A DNA stretch of 64,000 bases, taken from contig CAJTTM010000008.1 of assembly GCA_910579135.1 (NCBI GenBank), positions 26,433 through 90,432 of the forward strand, given 5' to 3'. How positions within the stretch are numbered: position 1 is the stretch's first letter; every line of letters begins with the position of its first letter. The notes under the pieces were generated by a model that saw nothing but the letters and a program-made list of their open reading frames with translations, did no database searches and was not told the origin of the DNA. The DNA is from an uncultured Erysipelotrichales bacterium (lineage in GTDB: Bacteria; Bacillota_I; Bacilli_A; Erysipelotrichales; Coprobacillaceae). The translations under genes and the position numbers were made by a program. Shown here piece after piece: positions 51,329 to 61,200 of the stretch.

Positions 51329-54300
51329 ATGGCTAAAAAGTATTTATCAATGGATGGTAACCAAGCTGCTGCTCATGTTGCTTATGCATTTAGTGAAGTA
51401 GCTAGTATCTATCCAATTACCCCTTCTTCTCCAATGGCTGAACATGCTGAAGCATGGGCTGCTCAAGGAAAGAAGAATATTTTTGGTTCATCAGTAAACG
51501 TTCTTGAAATGCAATCGGAAGCAGGGGCTGCTGGGGCAGTTCATGGTGCGTTACAAGGTGGAGCGTTAGCAACTACATTTACAGCTTCACAAGGTTTGTT
51601 ATTGATGATTCCAAACTTATATAAAATTCAAGGAGAATGTTTACCTGGTGTATTCCATGTGGCTGCTAGAGCGTTAGCGACTCGTTCGTTAAATATCTTT
51701 GGTGATCACCAAGATGTTTATGCGTGTCGTCAAATTGGTGCGCCTATGATTTGTTCTCACAGTGTACAAGAAGTTATGGATTTAGGAGGAATTGCACACT
51801 TAGCTGCTATTAAGGCAAGTGTACCTGTTATTCATTTCTTTGATGGGTTTAGAACATCTCATGAGATTCAAAAAGTTGAAATCATGGATTATGATGTTTT
51901 AGAAAATTTATTAGATAAGGAAGCTTTAAAGAAATTTAAAGACAATGCTTTAAATCCACATACTAACCCAGTAGAACGTGGAGGAGCAGAAAATGATGAT
52001 ATCTATTTCCAAGGTAGAGAAGCTCAAAACAAACATTATGAAGCTGTAGTAGAAATCGTTGCTGATTATATGAAGAAGATTTCTGAAATTACGGGTAGAG
52101 AATATGCACCATTTACATACTATGGTGATAAAGATGCACAAAGAGTTATTATTGCAATGGGTTCTGTTACTGAAACAGTAAAAGAAACTATTGATGAAAT
52201 GAGAAAATCTGGTGAAAAAGTAGGTTTAGTAAAAGTTCATTTATATAGACCATTCTCGCCTAAATATTTATTAGATGTTTTACCTGAAACAGTTAAAAAG
52301 GTAGCGGTATTAGATCGTACTAAAGAAATGGGAGCTACTGGAGAACCATTATACTTAGATGTATGTTCTGTATTAAAAGATACTGATATTACTGTTGTTG
52401 GTGGACGCTATGGTATGGGATCTAAAGATACAACTCCAAGACAAATTAAGGCTGTTTATGATCATTTATTAGATGAAAAACCATTTACTTCATTTACAAT
52501 TGGTATCAATGATGATGTTACTCATTTATCATTAAAAGAAGATGAAGAATTCCATGTAGATGCTGATTATACTGCATGTTTATTCTATGGTTTAGGATCA
52601 GATGGTACTGTATCTGCAAATAAATCTTCAATTAAGATTATCGGAGATCATACTGATTTATATTCACAAGCATATTTTGCATATGATAGTAAAAAAGCAG
52701 GTGGAGCAACTCGTTCTAATTTAAGATTTGGACATACTCCAATTCGTGCTACATATTATGTAAACAATGCAGATTTCATTTCATGTTCTTTAGATAACTA
52801 TTGCTTAAAATATGATATGTTAAAGAATTTAAAGAAAGGTGGAGCCTTCTTATTAAATACTGAATTTGATGAAAAAGAAATCGTTGAATATTTACCAAAC
52901 AAATTAAAGAAACAATTAGCTGATAAGGAAGCTAAATTCTATATTATTAATGCAAATAAATTAGCAGGAGAAATTGGTATGGGAAGACGTACTAATACAA
53001 TCTTACAATCTGCATTCTTTGCATTAAATCAACAAATTTTACCAATTGATGAAGCTGTTAAGTTTATGAAAGAGATGGCTAAAAAATCTTATGGTAAAAA
53101 AGGTGATGCTATTGTAGAAATGAACTATAAAGCAATTGATGCTGGTAAAGATGCTATTGTTGAAGTTGCAGTGGATCCTGCTTGGTCTGACTTAACAGTA
53201 ACAAATACTCGTCAACGTACTGGTGATGATCATTTTGATAATTTCGTATCTGTTATCAATTCATTAGATGGGTATGATTTACCTGTATCTGCATTTATGG
53301 ATAAATTAGATGGTACTATGGAATCAGGAGTAGCATTTAAAGAAAAACGTGCAATCGCAACTTTAGTTCCTCGTTGGAATAAAGAAAACTGTATTCAATG
53401 TAATAACTGTGTAATGGTTTGTCCTCATGCAACAATTAGAGCTTTCTTATTAGATGAAGATGAACTTAATAATGCACCTGAAAATATTAAAGAAGATGTA
53501 TTAAAACCAATGGGTAAAGGTGTAGACGGATTAGTATATCGTCTTCAAGTGTCACCAGATAACTGTGTTGGGTGTGGTCTTTGTGTAACTGAATGTCCTG
53601 GTAAGAAAGGTCAAAAAGCATTAGAAATGGTGCCTGTTAAAGAAGAATTAGATCATGCCGATTTAGCAGATTATATGTATACTAAAGTTGTTTATAAAGC
53701 TGATAAATATCCAACTACAACTGTAAAAGGTGTAGGATTCATGCGTCCATACTTTGAAGTTTCTGGAGCATGTGGTGGATGTGGTGAAACTCCATATTAT
53801 AGATTGGCTTCTCAATTATTTGGTAAAGATATGAGGATTGCTAATGCTACAGGATGTAGTTCGATCTATACTGGTTCAACACCATCAACTCCATGTACAG
53901 TTGATGAAAATAATCAAGGTCCTGCATGGGCTAACTCTTTATTTGAAGATAATGCTGAATATGGATTTGGTATGAAACTTGCTGAAAACTACAAGACTAA
54001 ACATTTATTAGAAGTTATTGAAGCAAATGTTGCTGAATGTGAACCTGAACTTCAAGAAGTATTGAATAAATATGTTGAAGTTAAAGGTCAACGTGAAGAA
54101 GAAAGAGCTTTATATGATCAAATCATTGATTTGGTTGAAAAATCAAGTAATGAAGGTATTAAAGAAATATTAGAACAAAAAGGTGATTTAGTCACTAAAT
54201 CACAATGGATCGTTGGTGGAGACGGTTGGGCTTATGATATTGGATATGGTGGTGTAGACCATGTATTAGCTAATGATCAAAATGTCAATATTTTAGTATT

Positions 54301-54850
54301 AGATACAGAAGTTTACTCTAACACTGGAGGACAATCTTCTAAATCTTCTCAAGCAGGTTCAATCGCTAAGTTTACTGCTGGTGGAAAAGCTGTTGCAAAG
54401 AAAGATTTAGCTCAAATTGCTATGGCATATGGACATGTTTATGTTGCTCAAGTTTCTATGGGAGCCAATCCAATGCAAACAATCAAAGCATTCAAAGAAG
54501 CAGAAAGCTATGATGGACCATCATTAATTATTGCTTATGCTCCATGTATGGAACATGGTATTAAAGGTGGACTTGCAAATCATCAAATTCAACAAAAGAA
54601 AGCTATTGAATGTGGATACTTCAACTTGTTAAGATATGATCCAAGATTAGAAGAACAAGGAAAGAATCCATTACAAATTGATTCTAAAGCACCAGATTAT
54701 TCTAAGTTTAGAGATTTCTTGTTAAGTGAAAACAGATTTGCTCAATTGACTAAGATTAATCCAGAACATGCTGAAGAATTAATGGGAAAATGCGAAAAAG
54801 ATGCTAAGAAACGTCGTCAACGTATTGAAGCATTAGCTTCTCAAGAATAA
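51329..54850 (+). CDS. nifJ: Pyruvate:ferredoxin (flavodoxin) oxidoreductase
   Basis: 1173 residues, full length; ATG 51329 after AGGAGG. Domain order as in single-chain enzymes: the N-terminal pyrimidine-binding domain (YPITPSSPMAEHAEAWAAQG), the gamma domain, and two 4Fe-4S clusters (CIQCNNCVMVCP and CVGCGLCVTECP). The TPP-binding C-terminal part follows, with ACGGCGETPYYR and a further Cys (proximal cluster), GDGWAYDIGYGG and EVYSNTGGQSSKS. Converts pyruvate and CoA to acetyl-CoA, CO2 and reduced ferredoxin; marks an anaerobic lifestyle. Codon use is that of a highly expressed gene. Confidence 0.97.
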   Translation: MAKKYLSMDGNQAAAHVAYAFSEVASIYPITPSSPMAEHAEAWAAQGKKNIFGSSVNVLEMQSEAGAAGAVHGALQGGALATTFTASQGLLLMIPNLYKIQGECLPGVFHVAARALATRSLNIFGDHQDVYACRQIGAPMICSHSVQEVMDLGGIAHLAAIKASVPVIHFFDGFRTSHEIQKVEIMDYDVLENLLDKEALKKFKDNALNPHTNPVERGGAENDDIYFQGREAQNKHYEAVVEIVADYMKKISEITGREYAPFTYYGDKDAQRVIIAMGSVTETVKETIDEMRKSGEKVGLVKVHLYRPFSPKYLLDVLPETVKKVAVLDRTKEMGATGEPLYLDVCSVLKDTDITVVGGRYGMGSKDTTPRQIKAVYDHLLDEKPFTSFTIGINDDVTHLSLKEDEEFHVDADYTACLFYGLGSDGTVSANKSSIKIIGDHTDLYSQAYFAYDSKKAGGATRSNLRFGHTPIRATYYVNNADFISCSLDNYCLKYDMLKNLKKGGAFLLNTEFDEKEIVEYLPNKLKKQLADKEAKFYIINANKLAGEIGMGRRTNTILQSAFFALNQQILPIDEAVKFMKEMAKKSYGKKGDAIVEMNYKAIDAGKDAIVEVAVDPAWSDLTVTNTRQRTGDDHFDNFVSVINSLDGYDLPVSAFMDKLDGTMESGVAFKEKRAIATLVPRWNKENCIQCNNCVMVCPHATIRAFLLDEDELNNAPENIKEDVLKPMGKGVDGLVYRLQVSPDNCVGCGLCVTECPGKKGQKALEMVPVKEELDHADLADYMYTKVVYKADKYPTTTVKGVGFMRPYFEVSGACGGCGETPYYRLASQLFGKDMRIANATGCSSIYTGSTPSTPCTVDENNQGPAWANSLFEDNAEYGFGMKLAENYKTKHLLEVIEANVAECEPELQEVLNKYVEVKGQREEERALYDQIIDLVEKSSNEGIKEILEQKGDLVTKSQWIVGGDGWAYDIGYGGVDHVLANDQNVNILVLDTEVYSNTGGQSSKSSQAGSIAKFTAGGKAVAKKDLAQIAMAYGHVYVAQVSMGANPMQTIKAFKEAESYDGPSLIIAYAPCMEHGIKGGLANHQIQQKKAIECGYFNLLRYDPRLEEQGKNPLQIDSKAPDYSKFRDFLLSENRFAQLTKINPEHAEELMGKCEKDAKKRRQRIEALASQE

Positions 54851-54855
54851 TAATA

Positions 54856-54913
54856 TAAAAGGCTGTAATGAATAAATAGAGTTATTTCTGTTTAGGCATA
54901 CAGCCTTTTTTTG
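54856..54913 (+). terminator. Rho-independent terminator
   Basis: AAAAGGCTGT pairs with ACAGCCTTTT across a ~35-nt loop, then T5, after nifJ. Confidence 0.75.
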
Positions 54914-55221
54914 TTATAAAGGAATTATATTTATAGTAGTTTTCTTGTGTTAGATAGGATAGCTTTGATGTTGATGATTATTAACAAAAAAATGATCAGA
55001 ATTATTTTGAAAGGAAAACAAAATTTTCTCATTATAACACAAAAAATCAATAATAGTTGCAAAAAAACGTTACATTTTATGTAACCCTTTTCATATTGTG
55101 AAAATAGTATTTAAAATTGCGATTTTTCGTATAATTCGCAACTTATTAGTGTTATAATTTTATTTGAATGAATATATGGTGTGCAGTAGATATGTGTTCA
55201 TTAAGAAAAGGAGGGAGAAAA
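54914..55221. other. Upstream region of the giant adhesin gene
   Basis: A 17-bp palindrome GTTACATTTTATGTAAC (55069-55085) and an inverted repeat TTGCGA / TCGCAA (around 55117-55140). The second repeat encloses TATAAT at 55130-55135; another TATAAT lies at 55152-55157. These could be operators over one or two promoters. No riboswitch recognised. Confidence 0.45.
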
Positions 55222-58200
55222 TTGAAGAAAATATTGAAAAAAATTCTAAATTGTTCTTTAAGATTGATGTTAGTAGTTTTCATGATAGTAGCTTCTACAT
55301 TTGGACATGCTAATTATGCTAATGCTCAAACTGTAAATATTAATGAAACTATAACAAGTGTTACTATTGACAACAATTCAACTGACAAGATAGAGGGTAT
55401 AGAAAAGGGGACTTTCTATGATGTGGAGTTGAAATTAAAGGGTGATTTTACCTTAAAAGGTGGAGAATTTAATATTTCACTTCCAAAAGGTTTAGAAGCG
55501 AAAGAAATGGGTGAAAGTGATATTAATAGTGTTATTAATAACAAAAATGTTAAAGTTGGAACTTTTAATGTTGAAAAGGATGCTGTTAATATTAACTTAA
55601 ACGATTTAACTTATCAATATTCAACAGCTACACATTATGGGGTGGATTTGAGTATTGTTATGAAAGTTAAGTTTGATGGTAATACAACTAAGTATGTATT
55701 CAATAATAAAATTATTAAAGAGGTGACATATAAAACAAGTAAGAAGATTACTGCTAGAAAATCTTCTATAGCACCTTATAGTAACAATGAGACAACTGAC
55801 TTAAACCAAATGGTAACTGGAGTCGAAATTTCTGGACTTACTCAAGGTGATGATGGAAAGTATGTTGCAAAAGCAGGACAAGAGTACAACTTTAAAATTC
55901 AATTTAAAGAAACTGAGACTCTTCAATTTGCAAATGGAAGTACACTAATTTATACGCTTCCTACTGATTTAACAAATGTTAATTTATTAACTAATGGGGA
56001 ATTTATTGTTAAAATTACTGCTGAAGATGGTCAAGTGCATGAAGTTAACGGAAACACATATCGTATTGAAGAAGGTCAAATAATAGTTAATTTTAATGCA
56101 CAAGATCCTAATTATGAAAAATTGACTGCTGCTGGAAATGTTGGTTTTCAAATAGAGTTAAAAGCTGAATTTGATTCTTCTAAAGATAATATCAAAATTC
56201 CATTTGGAAATGATATTACAAAAGAAGTAACTATTGAGCAACCTGTTAACAATGTTACTGTAAATAAATGGGGAAACATTGAAAATGGTGTGCTTAAGTA
56301 TGGTTTTGAAGTTAAATCAACTGGTGATAATAAAGATATTAAGGTAGAGGATTTCCTTTCTAGTACTGAATTTATTAAAATTAATAAGGATGTAACTGTT
56401 AGAACAAACAAGAATTATGGAGATAAACCTACAGATTTAGAGCCTATTAAAAATAATATAGTTTATAAAGAAGATGGATCTGGATTTACAACTACTATTC
56501 CACAAATGCAAGATGGGGAAATCATTATATTTGAATACACTGCTGAAATTGATTATTCAAAATTCAAACCAGATCAAAGTATTGAAACAATAATTGGAGA
56601 AAATGGAAAAAACACCGTTAAATTAAATGGCAGTGATGAAGAGGATAAGAATAGTACTAAAGATGTTACAAATCAAATTTCTTATCAATGGATAACTAAA
56701 TCTAGTGGTGAAGAAGTAGAATCACCAGAAGCTGGTAAAAAGATTATTCCATGGACATTAAAAGTGAATGAAGCAGCTAAGGCAAGTGTTGCTGGAAGTA
56801 AAATTTCAGATGAAATAGATGTGAATTCAAGAGAAATAATGTCTTATACTGGCGATGGCATTGTTATTGTTGTTAAGGATGTAAATGGGCAATTAATAAG
56901 AACTGATAGAATTTCATGGGATGATTTATCAGTTGGAAAAACTGGTGACAAAAAATCATCTTGGGAATATACGGTTCCTGAAACTGATAGCAATTATTCA
57001 TATGAAATTTCTTATGAAACTATTGTTGATGCATCAAGCTTAATTACAAATACAGAGGTTAAAAACGGTGCTTCTGTAGGCAATCAAGGAACAAACGGTA
57101 GTGCAACTGTGGAACCAGGAAGTACCATTGAAATAAATAAAGAATTTGTAAAATATGATGGTCAAGATGTTGAATGGAAAATTGTTGTAGATGTTCCAGA
57201 AAACGGATTAGATATATGTGAAATCACAGATATGCTTCCGAATACTACACATATACAGGGATGGACAAAAATCTTTGATTCATTAGATGAAAGTAGTTTG
57301 AAGGTTAAAGATGATCAAGGCAATAATTTGACTTATGATTTAACTTATGCAACTGAAACAGTTAAACCTTGTATACCTGGAACTTGGAATGAAGATCCAA
57401 ATGGTGAACCTGTAGAGGTAAAATCATCTTTTACAGTTAAACTATATAAAGATGCTGAGAAAAATCAAACTGGAGTTTTAAAAGGAGTAAAACAAGTTGT
57501 TTTAACTTTTAAAACAATTAGTAATCAGGATTGGGTTGATTATGATGGGAATGAGGATTATATAAAAACACATAATAATACTGCCAAGGTAACAGCAAAT
57601 TCAGTTGTCAAAGAAGATACTGCAAGTGCTAGACCAATGAAGATTACTATGAATAAAAAGGTTGAACAAGAAGATAATCATGCAAAGATATATTATGATG
57701 CCGATACAAAACTTCCTTATTTTAAATATAGTATCATAATTCAAGGGTTAAATGAACAAGTTGATCCAAATGATCCAATTGTGGTTGAGGATACTTTTGA
57801 TACACAGTTTATGAAACTTTATGATAAGATAAATCCTAAAATTTTAGGTGGAAATGTTTGGGATCAACAAGAAGGCGGACAATTAAAACATGAAATAACT
57901 GATGATGGGAAAATAAAATTTATCATTAATGAATTACGTACAAATGAAAATGGTAAGGTCTTTGAGGTATGTAAAATTGATTATTATTTATCTGTTAAAG
58001 ATCAAGCAGCTTATGATGAATTAAACAAACAGACTTTGGCTAATGGTAATTTATATACATTAAACAATAAAGCTGTTTGGGGAGAAATAGAAGGGAACGC
58101 AAAAGTAGAATGGACTTATGATTATTTAAATAAGGAATTACTTCAACATGCAGATCCTTCAAATAATTTTAATGCAAAGTATCACGTTAATATTAATCCA

Positions 58201-61200
58201 ATTAAACAAGATTTAATACCTAATTCTAACGAGATAACAATTGTAGATGATTTTAGTAATATTAGATTAGATTCTAGTACATTAGTAGTAAAAGCTAATG
58301 GCAAAGTATTAAATTCTCCAGATGATTATACTTATGATATTCAAGATGATACATTGACTATAGTTATACCTAATGGTGATGAAAAAGAAATTGATGTTTA
58401 TTATACAGGGCGAGTATATGGAGCCAATGGAACAAATGTAACATATACAAATACCGTTCAAATATTAGGTCGTGATGAAAATGATTCAGTAAATTCAACT
58501 ATTTATATGCAATCAACTGGATCTGGAGAAGGTAGCTTAATTTCTATTAATCTTAAAAAGTATGTTTATGGAAATATGGCAGTACCATTAGAAGGTGCAG
58601 TGTTTAAATTATATAGATGCCAAAATGATGGTACAATGAGTCCTGTTGTTGGAAAGAATGGAGAAGTAACTTTTACAACAAATGATAAAGGTGAAATTCG
58701 TGTCTATGGACATAATGCAAATGATGGATGGACATTATGGGAAAATATAAAGTATTGTTTAGTTGAACAATCAGCTCCAAATGGATATACAATTGATAGT
58801 GAACCGATTTATTTTACAATAACGGATAATCCACAAAATAAAGATCAGTATTTATCAAATGAAACAATTAATCAAGCTAATATTAAGGAAAATTTCCATA
58901 TTACTAAAGTTGATAGTGAAACAGGAGCAACTTTAAGTGGAGCTAGATTTGGATTGTATACTGATCCTCAATGTACAAATTTGGTTAAAGAATCTGTATC
59001 TGATGGTGGAGGAAAAGTATCATTTAACCAATTAGATCCTGGAACATATTATTTAAGAGAAATTGATGCTCCAGAAGGATATAAATTAGATGAAACAATC
59101 TATACAATTATTATAAATGAAAACTTAGAGGTAAGTAGTGCTAATGGAGATGAAAAACATTATTTAGCATTCACTAAGGATGATGAAAATAACACATATA
59201 GTGCTAATGTTTCAAATCAACCAGATATAGAATATCTTGAAAAAACTGTTAGAAAAGAATGGAAAGATAATGATAATCAGGATGGAAAGAGACCTGATGA
59301 AATTAGAGTTCAACTTAAAGCTAATGGTGAAGATTATGGTCCTCAAATTATCTTGAATGAAGGAAATCATTGGACATATAAATGGGAAAATTTGCCAAAC
59401 AAGATCGATGGTAATGAAGTGACTTATACAGTTGTTGAAATTGACAGAATAGATGGATATGAAACAACTTATAGCGCAGATACTTTCACTATTACAAATA
59501 CACATACACCTGAAGAAACAAGTGTAAGTGGAGTGAAAACATGGAATGATGCTGATAATCAAGATGGAAAGAGACCAAACTCAATAGAAGTAAAACTTCA
59601 AAAACAAAATACTGTTGGAGAATGGGAAGATGTTGTAGGAAAAACTGCAATAGTTAGTGCTGATGAAAATGGAAATTGGACATATTCATTTACTAATCTT
59701 GCTAAATTTGAAGATGGTAATGAAGTGAAATATCGTGTTGTAGAATCATCTGTTCCTGAAGGGTATGAAGTAAGCACAAATGGATATGACATTATTAATA
59801 CACATACACCAGAAAAGACAAGTGTGAGTGGAGTGAAAACATGGAATGATGCAGATAATCAAGATGGAAAGAGACCAGCAAGTATTAAAGTTAACTTAGT
59901 TGTAAATGGTGAAGTTAAGCAAAGTAAAACTGTAACAAAAGATGATAATTGGTTATGGACATTTGATAATTTAGATAAATATGCAAATGGTCAAGAAATT
60001 AAGTATACAGTTATAGAAGATGTAGTAGAACATTATACAACAGAAGTTGAGGGATATAACATCAAAAATACTCATGTTCCTGAAACTACAGAGGTATCTG
60101 GAACAAAGTCATGGAATGATGCAGATAATCAGGATGGATTAAGACCAACAAGTATTAAAGTCAATTTATTTGCAGATGGTGTAAAGATTGATAGTAAGGT
60201 AGTAACAGAAAAAGATGGATGGAATTATTCATTCAATAACTTACCTAAGTTTAAAGCTGGAAAAGAAATTGTATATACTGTTACTGAGGACGAAATTGAA
60301 GGGTATTCAACAGTTATCAATGGATATGATATTATCAATTCATATACACCAGGAAAGACAAGTAGAACTGTTACAAAATTATGGGATGATGAGAATGATC
60401 AAGATGGAATTAGACCTGAATCAATTAAAGTGCAGTTAACAGCTAATGGAGTGAATTATGAAGAGTCAGTAACTTTAAATGAAGCAAATAATTGGACATA
60501 TACATGGGGTGAATTACCTGAAAAGGAAAATGGTCAATTAATTAATTATAGAGTAGAAGAAATTGGTACAATTATTGGATATACAATTACTTATTCTAAT
60601 AATGATAATGCACTTACAATCAAAAATACACATACACCAGAAAAGACAAGTGTTAGTGGAGTGAAAACATGGAATGATGCAGATAATCAAGATGGATTAA
60701 GACCAGCGAGCATTATTGTTAGATTATATGCAAATGGTACAGAGGTTGCTCATCAAGAAGTAACTGCTTCAACAAATTGGCAATATTCATTTGAAAATCT
60801 AGATAAATTTAAAGATGGAAAAGAAATTACTTATACTATTACAGAAGATGAAGTGACTAACTATACAACAGAAGTCGATGGTTATAACATTGAAAATACA
60901 CATACACCAGAAAAGATAAGTGTAAGTGGAGTGAAAACATGGAATGATGCTGACAATCAAGATGGATTAAGACCAGAAAGTATTAAAGTTAACTTAGTTG
61001 TAAATGGTGAAGTTAAGCAAAGTAAAACTGTAACAAAAGATGATAATTGGTTATGGACATTTGATAATTTAGATAAATATGCAAATGGTCAAGAAATTAA
61101 GTATACAGTTATAGAAGATGTAGTAGAACATTATACAACAGAAGTTGAGGGATATAACATCAAAAATACTCATGTTCCTGAAACTACAGAGGTATCTGGA

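Noticed and set aside
60215..60439. 74-codon + strand frame and several - strand frames inside the giant adhesin
   Set aside because: Out-of-frame shadows of the continuous repeat-coding frame, which is open through the whole region.
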